NCBI GenBank assembly: GCA_016206635.1
Contig: JACQRF010000151.1
Span: 1-8,712, forward strand
Length of the DNA: 8,712 nt
Origin: Candidatus Omnitrophota bacterium
GTDB taxonomy: Bacteria; Omnitrophota; Gorgyraeia; 1-14-0-20-64-10; JACQQZ01
Reading direction: 5' to 3'
Numbering within the stretch: position 1 is the stretch's first letter; the number at the start of each line of letters is the position of its first letter. This document shows, piece after piece, positions 1 through 7,338 of this stretch. The notes under the pieces were generated by a model that saw only the letters and a list, made by a program, of their open reading frames with translations, searched no databases and had not been told where the DNA came from. Position numbers and translations under genes: made by a program.

Positions 1-225
1 ATTCTTTTTCCCCAGGGCATCCACCGCAATCACAGCGACAAGTGATGAATCAATCCCGCCGCTCAACCCTATGACTACCTTTTTAAACCCGTTCTTCCTG
101 ACATAGTCCTTCATCCCTAATACAAGGGCCTCATAGACCTCTGCCGTCGGAGAAAGTGGCTCTGTAGTCCGGGGGATTAGGCGCACCCTCTTCTTTTTAG
201 GAACCGAGTCAGACACCTTCACCAT
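1..225 (-). CDS. nadE: NAD+ synthetase (glutamine-hydrolysing type), internal fragment
   Basis: The frame enters from the left window edge and reads as the start of the NAD+ synthetase (ammonia ligase) domain, which converts deamido-NAD+ to NAD+ using ATP. The PP-loop ATP-binding motif SGGIDSS is at 43-63, preceded by the family-typical 'LSPTAEVYEALVLGMKDYV' and 'KNGFKKVVIGL'. In the two-domain enzyme an N-terminal nitrilase-like glutaminase should lie to the right of about 200; instead the sequence becomes an Rhs gene. The C-terminal part lies beyond the window. Homology is convincing only to about 186-200. The frame stays open into the Rhs side and contains an ATG at 223-225, so a short hybrid start is possible, but codons beyond about 200 are not nadE. 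GC over 1-180 is about 51%, far below the adjacent Rhs DNA. Identity is near certain; whether the truncation is biological or an assembly join cannot be told from here. Confidence 0.88.
   Translation of the reverse strand, partial: MVKVSDSVPKKKRVRLIPRTTEPLSPTAEVYEALVLGMKDYVRKNGFKKVVIGLSGGIDSSLVAVIAVDALGKKN
180..205. other. Breakpoint joining nadE fragment to 5'-truncated Rhs gene
   Basis: To the left, the minus strand encodes NAD+ synthetase; to the right, the plus strand encodes an Rhs/SpvB-type protein whose family-like residues 'SDTFTILFHGIASELVKIADG' begin at about 209. Both genes lack their N-terminal parts at the same spot and base composition jumps from about 51% to over 70% GC. No IS end, tRNA or long repeat is visible at the join. 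A recombination event or an assembly chimera would both give this picture. Confidence 0.7.
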
Positions 226-250
226 CCTGTTCCACGGCATCGCCTCGGAG

Positions 251-3200
251 TTGGTCAAGATTGCCGATGGCACGTACCGCGCCAAAGATGAGGGGCTGTT
301 CCTGCGGTGCGCCTTCAACGGCGCGTCCGGGTGGGACGTCCGCGACAAATCGGGCACGCGCTACCTGTTCGGGCGCGAGGCCGCCTCGCAGGTCGTGGAG
401 GCGGGACAGGTCTTTCGCTGGGCGCTGGATGGGGTCCTCGATCCCAACGGCAACAGCCTGATCCTCACCTACACGAAGGACCAGCGGCAGCTCTATCTGG
501 ATCGGATTGACTACACCGCCCATGAGCCGACTGGCCTGGCCGCCGCGAATCGCGTGACGTTTCTCCTCGAGGCCCGCGCCGATGCCGACACGATCCTCCG
601 CAGCGGCTTTGCCGTCACGACGGCGAAACGCCTGGCGGCGATCGACACCAAGGCGACAGTCGGCGGCGCCCTGGTCCTCGCCCGCCGCTACGAGCTGGGC
701 TACACCCAGAGTCCCCGCACCGGCCGGTCGCTGCTGACGTCGGTCACGCCGGTGGGGGCCGATGGCGCGACGCGCCTGCCCCCGACGACCTTCACCTATA
801 CGCAGGCGCCGCCCACCTACCTCCATTGCCACAACTGTGTGCCGGCCATCACCCCTGGGAATCGCGGGTGGCAGCTCCAGCTCGCCGTGGGCCGCCACTT
901 CCCCGTCGAGGATGGGGGCAACGATCAGCGCCTGTGGCCCTCCGGGGCGTTCGAGCCGGGGCTCAAGCGGTGGAGCACCGAGGAGTGCCAGAAAGAGTGG
1001 CGGGGGTTGCGCCGGAAGAAGGTCTGCCGGCAGGTGGAACGGACCGCCGCCATTCCGCCCGTCTCCTGGAGCGCCCCGTTCTTGGACAAAAGCGGCGCCA
1101 GCGGCGGGATCAGTTGGGCGACCGATGCGGCCGGCAACCTCTCGGTCACCGGCCCTCGGGACAGCCACATCCTGGCGATGACGTGGCTGTATACCGCGAC
1201 GGCGAAGACGCTCTCGCTCCCCCACAGCGCCGCCGGTCGAAGCGATCTCTTCTACGTGCCGCCCGGGGGAAACACCTGGCAGGCCGCCTCGGGCCTCTCC
1301 ATCCCGCTGAGTCCTGGTGGGACCATCGTCGCGATCACCGCGTATCACGAGACCGGGGACTTCGGGCTCTCCATGTCCGCCGACGTGGCCAGCCAGGTCA
1401 CGGCGATGAACCACGCCCAGTTCAGCCCGATGGGGTTGGCGGGGGATTTCAACGGGGATGGGTACGCCGACCTGGCGCACCTGGCCCCCGCGGACAATCA
1501 CTGGCATGTCGTGCTCAACGCCGGCAGCGGATTTGGTCAGGAGCAGACGTGGCTCTCGGCGACCTTGCCCGCCGAGACCGCCCCGCTGGTCGGCGATGTG
1601 GATGCGGATGGGAAGACGGACTTGGTGCTGTGGAACGCCGCCAGCGGCCAGTGGCAAGTCGCCAGGTCCACGGGCAGCAGTTTCTCCATGCCGGCGACGT
1701 GGCATAGCGGGTTTGGCGCGGGCCACACCCCATTCATGGGGGATTTCAACGGGGACCAACTCCTCGATGCGGGGGCCGTCGTCAGCGGCGCGTGGCAGAT
1801 CGCGCCGTCCACCGGCTCGCAATTTGGGGGCGCGGCCACGTGGCTCTCCGGCTTTGGCGCCGGTCAGGCGCCGCTGACGGGCGATTTCAACGGCGACGGC
1901 CTGACCGACGTCGCCGCCGCCTCCGGCGGCGTGGTCACGGTGGCGCTCTCCGATGGTCAGCGCCTGGTCCCGCAGCCGTCGCCCTGGGCCACGGGCTTCG
2001 GGGCTGGGCAGTCGCTCACCTCGGCGGACCTCAACGGCGATGGCCTGACCGATCTCCTCTACTACGCCCGGGAGACCGGGACCGTCGTCGCCGCGGCCTC
2101 GACGGGGCAGCGGTTCGGCGCCGCGCAGGCCCTCATGGGGGACCATCCGTTTGAGCTCCGGGGGACCGACGACGCGCTCCAGGTCGGGGATTTTCGCGGG
2201 AACGGGCTCAGCGGCTTCGGGGTGTTCAACGCGCTCTCCGGGGTGGCCGAGATCGCCTTTGCGATGGGGACCCCGCCCGATTTGCTGGAGACGACCGCCA
2301 ATGGCCTCGGCGGGGGCACCACGCTCGCCTATCGCCCCTCGACCGACTTCACGAACACGGGCCTTCACGTGGCGATCCCCGTGGTCACCACGGCCACCGC
2401 CGCCGACGGCTTGGGCAATCGCTACACGACCGCCTACGGCTACGCCGGGGGCCTCTACGACGCGCCGACCCAGGAATTCCGCGGGTTCAAGACTGCCACC
2501 GTGACGGACGCCGTGGGTACCACGACCACGACGACGTTTGCCCAAGACCTTCATACCAAAGGTCGTCCCCTCACGGTCGAGGTCCGCGACAGCGCCGGGC
2601 GGCTCTATGCCAAAACGGCCAATACCTGGAGTTGCGATGAGGCCGTCCCGGGCGTCCATTTCACCACGTTGGATCAGGTGGATCGCCTCGTCTATGACGG
2701 CGACAGCACGGTCCGCCAGACGCGGACCCGCTTCGGCTATGACCAGTACGGCAACCTCACGACGACCCACGAGGACGGCCAGGTGGATCCCGCCCTGACC
2801 GGCGATGAGCGGACCACCACGACGACCTTCCTCTATAACCCCGCCGCCTGGATCCTCAACCGGCCGCGGCTGACACAGACCGTTGACGCCTCCGGCGCGG
2901 TCGTGGCCCAGCGCCGCTTCGTCTATGATGACGCCGCCGACCCGGCCACCCCGCCTGTCCGGGGGAATCTCACCAGGGAAGAGGAGTGGTTGAATCTCCC
3001 GGCGGAGCAGTGGGTGGCGACCGCGCTGACCTACGATGGCGTTGGCAACGTCGCCACGGTCACCGATGCCCTCGGCCGCACGACGACGAACACGTACGAC
3101 CCCACCGGTACCTACCTCGCCGACATCACGAACGCCCTCGGCCACACCCAGCGGCTGACCTACGATCCCCGCTTCGGCGCGGTCACCACCTCGACCGATC

Positions 3201-6200
3201 CCAACGGCCTGATCGCCAAGACGACATTCGATGCCTTGGGCCGGACCACCCAGACCAGCTTCGTTGATCCGTCCACCGCGCTGGAGGTTGTCACGAGCCG
3301 CATCGAGTACGACCCGCGCTTGACGACCACGGTCTCGTGTCCCCCACCCCTGCGCACCACCACGACCGTCTACGCAGGCCCCAATCGCCAGTCCCCCATC
3401 ACCCAGCACCAATTTTCTGACGGGCTTGGCCGCACGATCCAGGTGCGCGGCCCGTCCGACGAGCCGGGGCAACAGGTTGTCACCGGCGCGGTCGAGTTCG
3501 ACAGCCGGGGATTGGCGGTGAAGCAATGGGTTCCGTATCTCGATACCGCCTCGGATTCGTATCGCCCCGTGTCGTTGGTCGTCGGCCTCGCCCCCCCGAT
3601 CGCCTACGCCTACGACCCGCTCGGCCGCCTCACGGCGACCACCGACCCAGACGGCGCCACGACCACGACGACCTACGACGACTGGTCCATTACCGTCACG
3701 GACGCCAATGGCCACGAGACGGAGCGCGCGACCGACGCCTACGGGCGGCTCGTCATGGTGGGGGAGATGCTCTCGGAGACCGAGGGGGCGGTGACGGGGT
3801 ACCAGTATGATGCCCTGGACCGCCTCACCCGCGTGACCGATGCCAGCGGCCACGTCACCACGGTGGCCTACGACTCGCTCGGCCGCAAGCTGAGCATGGA
3901 CGATCCCGACATGGGCCATTGGGAGTATGCCTACGATGCCGTGGACAACCTCACCTCGCAGACCGATGCGCGGGGCGTGGTGACCGGCTTCACCTACGAT
4001 GCGCTCAATCGGCTGACGCAGAAACGCTACACGGTTCCCCCTGGCGCCGGGATCGCCGACCCCGGCGCCGTCGCCTACGCTTACGACAACCCCACGCAGC
4101 CGTACAGTCGGGGCAGGATGACGGGGATCACCGATGGCTCCGGCGCCTCCAGCTTTGAGTACGATCCGCTGGGCCGGCTGGCCACAGAGCGCAAGACCAT
4201 TGACGGCACGACCTCCACGGTCCAGCGCACCTACGATCTCCTGGGGCGTCTGACCGACCTGACCTATCCTGACGCCGAGCGCGCCCGGTACACCTATAAT
4301 GCCCAGGGGGGTCTGGAGACGGTCACCCTCCAACAGGGCGCCACGACCCAAGCCATTCTCTCGGGGATCACCTACAACGCGGCGGGGCAGGCCACCAAGA
4401 TCATCTATGGGAATGGCGCCGTCAGCGACTATACCTATTCCCCCAAGACCCTGCGCCTCGACCACCTCACGACGACCGGTCCCTCGGGACCCCTGCAAGA
4501 CTTCCGCTACACGTTTGATGCGATCGGCAACGTGACGAAGATCGCCGATCAGGTCCACACCGCGACCCAGACCTTTGGCTATGATGCGTTCGACCGGCTG
4601 ACTCAGGCCAGTGGGAGCTACGGCGCCGTCGCCTACGCCTACGATCTGATCGGCAATATGACGGCCAAGGAAGGCGTGACGATGACCTACGGCCTGCCGG
4701 ATGGCCGCAAGCCCCATGCCGTGACCTCCACCTCGGCGGGGTGGACGCTGCAGTACGACGCCAACGGAAACCTGGTGAAGAAACTCATCGAGCCCCGCCC
4801 CGAGCTCGCCGAGCGCACGGCGCAGTCATTCCGCTACGATGCGGCGAACCAGTTGGTCGAGGTGCAGAGCGCGCAGGAGGCGGCCGTCACCCTCCGGTTT
4901 GAGCCGGGGTGGAATTTCTTCAGTCTGCCCGTGGTCCCGTCGGATGGCCGGATCCTCTCCCTGTTCCCGAAGTTCTCGGAGGCGTTCGAGCAGGTCGCCT
5001 GGTTTGATGCCACCCCTGGCCTCCAGGACGATCAGCGGTTCAAGCACTTCGTCAATGACCCGGCGTTCAACGACTTCGACACCCTGGACTATGGCCGGGG
5101 CTATCAGCTCTACTGCAAGGATCCGAAGGGCGTGACGATCACCGTCGCGGGGCGGCTCCCTACCCACCAGGCCGGCATCACCCTCTCACCGGGCTGGCAC
5201 CTGCTGCCGGCCATCGCGGTGGAGGGCCCCAAGCCGGTCCAGTGGCTGACGGAGGGATTGGATGCCACGGCGGTGCTCGTCTACGATGCCAAGGCCCAGG
5301 CCCTGGCGCCGGCCACGGAGATCGCGTCGGGGCAGGCCTACTTTGTCCGAATCGGCACGGCCAGTCTGTTTACCCCGCCGCTGCCCAAGGATGTGACCGC
5401 CCGATTTGTCTACGACGGCGATGGCGGCCGGGTCAAGCAGATCACCGCGGCCGGCGCGACGACCTACCTCGGGGAGCTCGCCGAGCAAGACCCGCTCGGC
5501 CAGATGACCAAGTATGTTTTCGCAGGGGCTCAGCGGATCGCGGCCAAGGATGCCACCGGCGCCCTCCGGTTCTATCACTCTGACCACCTGGGGTCTGTCA
5601 ACCTCATCACCGACCAGGATGGCACACCGCTGGAACTCGCGGAGTACACGCCCTTCGGCGGCCTCTCCCGCAAAGAGATGTCCCCGGGGTCCCCGTCTTC
5701 CACGAATGCCCCGTCTCCCCCCGGCTTCACCGGCCAGCGCCAGGATACCGCGCATGGCCTCGTGCTCTTCCCGGCTCGGCCCTACGATCCGGCGCTCGGT
5801 CGCTTCCTCCAGCCGGACCCCTTCGTCCAGGATCCTGCCGATCCGCAGACACTGAATCGCTACAGCTACGTGCGGAATAATCCGGTCAACCTCGTGGATC
5901 CGAGCGGCTATGGGTGGATCCGATGGGTGGCGCGGATCGTCGGCGCGATCATTGGGGCGCTTATCGGCTCCGCGACAGGGCCTGAAGGCGCGTTCTACGG
6001 GGCGATCTGGGGCTTTATGATCGGGGATCAGATCGGCGCCGCGATCGAGCAGCGCCAGGACTCCCGCAGCAGTACCAGCTCTGCCCCCTCGCGTCCGTCC
6101 TCCCTGCAGGAAACTAGCGGCCTCCACGGCCCCCCGCCTCCATCCGGCCTGACACCCATGTCGGGATTACCTGGAATAGGACCTCTCGGTTTCCCCCTGT

Positions 6201-6739
6201 CCCCCATGCAGGCAGGCCCCGTTCCCATCTCTCCCAGCGGGTCGCCTCCAGGGCCGATCCTCCCTCCTGAGCTCCTTGACACCCTCTGGAAAGTCGCGGA
6301 GATCGGGATGCTGGTCTTCGCGCTGACGAACACTGTGGGAGCGGCTCGGGCAGTGGGAGGAGCCGCCATCTCCTTCAGACAGGCCACGAGTCGTGTAGCA
6401 CTGGGGGAAGTCGCTGAAAAAATGGGAGTGGCGGTTTACGAAGGACTGAACGCCGCAGGGAAAGTCATCTATATAGGGATCACCAACAACCCTGCAATCC
6501 GTGCAGCGGCACAGGCCGGAAGATTTGAACTTAATGTGATTAAGGGGCTCGCAAGCTTGCCTCGCTCCGCAGCCCGTGGCGTGGAACAAGCGCTCATTGA
6601 GATGTATGGATTAGAGAAAAACGGCGGCCAACTGATCAACGTGATTAACAGCATCGCCAAAACGAATCCAGTCTATGAGCCACTCGTTGCAACTGGCAGA
6701 TCCTTGTTAAAATCGATTAAATATATGCCAAAGCGATAA
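251..6739 (+). CDS. Rhs/YD-repeat polymorphic toxin with SpvB and FG-GAP regions and GIY-YIG-like nuclease tip (5'-truncated)
   Basis: Large Tc/Rhs-class toxin; 2162 codons are visible from a TTG at 251. That start is nominal: the in-frame sequence is open from 137 and looks Rhs-like from about 209, so the true start is lost at the junction. Order by residue: SpvB-like N-terminal region (~1-190, ending 'LPPTTFTYTQ'); Cys-containing insert (C193, C196, C246, C259); six FG-GAP/VCBS calcium-site repeats (~395-660); TcdB-middle-like region with 'NGLGGGTTLAYRPS' and 'YDAPTQEFRGF' (~678-760); YD repeats (~830-1510); two GWN-type modules (~1548-1712); Rhs core with 'YHSDHLGSVNLITDQDG', 'ARPYDPALGRFLQPDP' and 'NRYSYVRNNPVNLVDPSG' (~1717-1887); glycine-rich hydrophobic segment (~1888-1934); Pro/Ser linker (~1938-2007); GIY-YIG-like nuclease (~2058-2150). 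In this family the YD shell encloses the C-terminal toxin, which is released after the DPxG core motif. No signal peptide remains. The immunity gene follows one base after the stop. Confidence 0.9.
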   Translation: MVKIADGTYRAKDEGLFLRCAFNGASGWDVRDKSGTRYLFGREAASQVVEAGQVFRWALDGVLDPNGNSLILTYTKDQRQLYLDRIDYTAHEPTGLAAANRVTFLLEARADADTILRSGFAVTTAKRLAAIDTKATVGGALVLARRYELGYTQSPRTGRSLLTSVTPVGADGATRLPPTTFTYTQAPPTYLHCHNCVPAITPGNRGWQLQLAVGRHFPVEDGGNDQRLWPSGAFEPGLKRWSTEECQKEWRGLRRKKVCRQVERTAAIPPVSWSAPFLDKSGASGGISWATDAAGNLSVTGPRDSHILAMTWLYTATAKTLSLPHSAAGRSDLFYVPPGGNTWQAASGLSIPLSPGGTIVAITAYHETGDFGLSMSADVASQVTAMNHAQFSPMGLAGDFNGDGYADLAHLAPADNHWHVVLNAGSGFGQEQTWLSATLPAETAPLVGDVDADGKTDLVLWNAASGQWQVARSTGSSFSMPATWHSGFGAGHTPFMGDFNGDQLLDAGAVVSGAWQIAPSTGSQFGGAATWLSGFGAGQAPLTGDFNGDGLTDVAAASGGVVTVALSDGQRLVPQPSPWATGFGAGQSLTSADLNGDGLTDLLYYARETGTVVAAASTGQRFGAAQALMGDHPFELRGTDDALQVGDFRGNGLSGFGVFNALSGVAEIAFAMGTPPDLLETTANGLGGGTTLAYRPSTDFTNTGLHVAIPVVTTATAADGLGNRYTTAYGYAGGLYDAPTQEFRGFKTATVTDAVGTTTTTTFAQDLHTKGRPLTVEVRDSAGRLYAKTANTWSCDEAVPGVHFTTLDQVDRLVYDGDSTVRQTRTRFGYDQYGNLTTTHEDGQVDPALTGDERTTTTTFLYNPAAWILNRPRLTQTVDASGAVVAQRRFVYDDAADPATPPVRGNLTREEEWLNLPAEQWVATALTYDGVGNVATVTDALGRTTTNTYDPTGTYLADITNALGHTQRLTYDPRFGAVTTSTDPNGLIAKTTFDALGRTTQTSFVDPSTALEVVTSRIEYDPRLTTTVSCPPPLRTTTTVYAGPNRQSPITQHQFSDGLGRTIQVRGPSDEPGQQVVTGAVEFDSRGLAVKQWVPYLDTASDSYRPVSLVVGLAPPIAYAYDPLGRLTATTDPDGATTTTTYDDWSITVTDANGHETERATDAYGRLVMVGEMLSETEGAVTGYQYDALDRLTRVTDASGHVTTVAYDSLGRKLSMDDPDMGHWEYAYDAVDNLTSQTDARGVVTGFTYDALNRLTQKRYTVPPGAGIADPGAVAYAYDNPTQPYSRGRMTGITDGSGASSFEYDPLGRLATERKTIDGTTSTVQRTYDLLGRLTDLTYPDAERARYTYNAQGGLETVTLQQGATTQAILSGITYNAAGQATKIIYGNGAVSDYTYSPKTLRLDHLTTTGPSGPLQDFRYTFDAIGNVTKIADQVHTATQTFGYDAFDRLTQASGSYGAVAYAYDLIGNMTAKEGVTMTYGLPDGRKPHAVTSTSAGWTLQYDANGNLVKKLIEPRPELAERTAQSFRYDAANQLVEVQSAQEAAVTLRFEPGWNFFSLPVVPSDGRILSLFPKFSEAFEQVAWFDATPGLQDDQRFKHFVNDPAFNDFDTLDYGRGYQLYCKDPKGVTITVAGRLPTHQAGITLSPGWHLLPAIAVEGPKPVQWLTEGLDATAVLVYDAKAQALAPATEIASGQAYFVRIGTASLFTPPLPKDVTARFVYDGDGGRVKQITAAGATTYLGELAEQDPLGQMTKYVFAGAQRIAAKDATGALRFYHSDHLGSVNLITDQDGTPLELAEYTPFGGLSRKEMSPGSPSSTNAPSPPGFTGQRQDTAHGLVLFPARPYDPALGRFLQPDPFVQDPADPQTLNRYSYVRNNPVNLVDPSGYGWIRWVARIVGAIIGALIGSATGPEGAFYGAIWGFMIGDQIGAAIEQRQDSRSSTSSAPSRPSSLQETSGLHGPPPPSGLTPMSGLPGIGPLGFPLSPMQAGPVPISPSGSPPGPILPPELLDTLWKVAEIGMLVFALTNTVGAARAVGGAAISFRQATSRVALGEVAEKMGVAVYEGLNAAGKVIYIGITNNPAIRAAAQAGRFELNVIKGLASLPRSAARGVEQALIEMYGLEKNGGQLINVINSIAKTNPVYEPLVATGRSLLKSIKYMPKR
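1445..2230 (+). repeat. Six tandem FG-GAP/VCBS repeats within the Rhs protein
   Basis: Aspartate-rich loops of the form DxNxDGxxD recur at residues 399, 449, 498, 545, 593 and 647 of the toxin, a spacing of 47-54 residues: for example 'GDFNGDGYADL', 'GDVDADGKTDL', 'GDFNGDGLTDV' and 'ADLNGDGLTDL'. Neighbouring copies share 'TWLSGFGAGQ' and 'STGS.F'. The last copy (DFRGNGLSG) has lost most acidic ligands. Such repeats build calcium-binding beta-propeller blades, known from SpvB/TcdB-type proteins between the N-terminal region and the YD shell. Confidence 0.85.
2730..4790 (+). repeat. YD (Rhs) repeat array
   Basis: Many degenerate repeats of about 20 residues follow the pattern YDxxGRLxxxTDxxGxxTxxxYD, such as 'YDPLGRLTATTDPDGATTTT', 'YDALDRLTRVTDASGHVTTV' and 'FGYDAFDRLTQASGSYGAVA'. 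In Tc/Rhs structures these strands spiral into a hollow beta shell that holds the toxin domain. The array is uniformly very GC-rich (for example 46 of 60 bases over 3601-3660). Confidence 0.9.
4893..5395 (+). other. Double GWN-type beta module inserted in the Rhs shell
   Basis: Between two YD repeats ('RYDAANQLVEV' before, 'RFVYDGDGGRVKQ' after) the protein carries about 165 residues unlike YD repeats. They form two sub-modules, each opening with a proline-glycine-tryptophan motif ('PGWNFFSLPVVP' and 'PGWHLLPAIAV') and ending in a GxxY(F/Q) strand ('GRGYQLY', 'GQAYFVRI'). This resembles the GWN(L/F)xSLP modules found repeatedly in secreted and surface proteins. The frame is uninterrupted and composition matches the shell, so it is an established domain insertion. 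Its function is unknown; binding or structural elaboration of the shell is a guess. Confidence 0.6.
6422..6736 (+). other. C-terminal GIY-YIG-like nuclease toxin domain of the Rhs protein
   Basis: The last ~105 residues contain the elements of a GIY-YIG endonuclease fold: 'GVAVYEGLN' in the GIY position (Y2063), 'KVIYIGITNN' as the YIG strand (Y2074), a helix arginine (R2084), the glutamate of 'ARGVEQALIEMYG' (E2112) and asparagines in 'GGQLINVINSIA' (N2130/N2133). In known GIY-YIG nucleases the two tyrosines, arginine and glutamate are catalytic and the asparagine is structural. It would cleave nucleic acid in a target cell. GC falls to about 50% over 6421-6720 (151 of 300 bases by my count) from about 67% over 6061-6360, so the tip looks acquired. 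The assignment rests on motif order, not alignment. Confidence 0.72.
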
Positions 6740-6740
6740 C

Positions 6741-7214
6741 GTGCAACGATATCGCTTGAAGGTCGGAGATTGTTTTATCATCCCCCTGCCAAATGGCCGG
6801 TATGCCTATGGGCAATATGTCTACTGGGATGACCGCCGGCCGTATGGCCTGGGGTGTTTAATGCAGGTGTTTGACCTCATCACGCCGCAGCCAGTTTCAG
6901 TCGAACAGCTACGTACAACTGGGCCATTGTTTCCTCCCGTCTTTGTGGGGTTGAAAGCATCCATCCGTAGTGGGCGGTGGCGAGTTATCGGACATCTTCC
7001 CGTGCAGAATTTCGTCTTCCCCACCTTCCGTATGACGAACGGCCACGGACCGGGTACCTACGAGGACTGGAGTCTATGGGACGGAGAAAGGGAAATCTCC
7101 CTTGGTCGTCTCCCTCCAAAGCTGCGCCACCTTGAAATACTGCGAGTCTGGGGTGATGAGCTCTTGGAGGAACGCATTATGACCGGCAAGAATCATCACG
7201 CCCTATTACAATAA
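6741..7214 (+). CDS. Imm26-like immunity protein for the Rhs toxin tip
   Basis: A 157-residue cytoplasmic-type protein with no signal peptide or membrane segment. It matches my recollection of the Imm26 polymorphic-toxin immunity family: 'KVGDCFIIPLPNGRYAYGQY' at residues 7-26, a 'LMQVFD' strand, 'WDGERE' at 113-118 followed by 'LGRLPPKLRHLE', and 'WGDELLEERI' at 137-146. It begins with GTG one base after the Rhs stop codon. No Shine-Dalgarno is evident and no other start is available before the upstream in-frame stop at 6708, so translation is probably coupled to the Rhs gene. GC is about 54% over 6721-7200, like the toxin tip and unlike the Rhs shell, suggesting the tip and this gene arrived together. 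The inferred role is to bind and neutralise the cognate nuclease domain. The family call is from memory of motifs. Confidence 0.75.
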   Translation: MQRYRLKVGDCFIIPLPNGRYAYGQYVYWDDRRPYGLGCLMQVFDLITPQPVSVEQLRTTGPLFPPVFVGLKASIRSGRWRVIGHLPVQNFVFPTFRMTNGHGPGTYEDWSLWDGEREISLGRLPPKLRHLEILRVWGDELLEERIMTGKNHHALLQ

Positions 7215-7331
7215 GGGCGGGAGTACGGTGACGGTACCGGGTACGCGGGGGACATCCATGAAAAGCCCCTGGTTGTCAACAGCAACGAGATCAAAGGGTG
7301 TTCCAGTCATCCATTCGTGGTCCATTCAGGC
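7215..7331. other. Short intergenic stretch between immunity gene and IS element
   Basis: This 117-bp stretch holds no convincing gene. Two small open stretches exist: a plus-strand continuation of the Imm26 frame after its stop, and a 39-codon minus-strand frame from an ATG at 7323-7325 to a stop at 7206-7208, which overlaps the end of the immunity gene. Neither has a recognisable domain or a clear ribosome site. No stem with a following T-run is visible, so no terminator is called for the toxin-immunity unit. Confidence 0.4.
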
Positions 7332-7338
7332 CACATGA

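Noticed and set aside
209..4717. A 1502-codon open frame on the minus strand opposite the Rhs gene
   Set aside because: Its product is a low-complexity Gly/Arg/Val/Ile-rich chain with no domain. The plus strand carries clear SpvB, FG-GAP and YD repeats. A GC-rich, periodic repeat gene with few A/T-rich codons readily leaves the antisense frame free of stops.
1445..4790. Tandem, regularly spaced DNA similarity that might suggest CRISPR or satellite repeats
   Set aside because: The periodicity is at the protein level (FG-GAP and YD repeats), the DNA copies are degenerate and there are no constant repeats with unique spacers.
5186..6127. A 313-codon minus-strand open frame
   Set aside because: It is antisense to the GWN modules and Rhs core, has an Arg/Gly-rich composition and no recognisable motif; it is a shadow of the Rhs gene.
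7215..7260. GGTACC-containing palindromes after the immunity gene as a possible terminator
   Set aside because: The stems are only a few base pairs long and no T-run follows on either strand.
7206..7325. A 39-codon minus-strand frame (starting MDHEWMTGTPFDLVAV) between the immunity gene and the IS element
   Set aside because: It has no clear ribosome site or known domain and overlaps the end of the immunity gene. It could be a gene remnant, but a frame this short is expected by chance.
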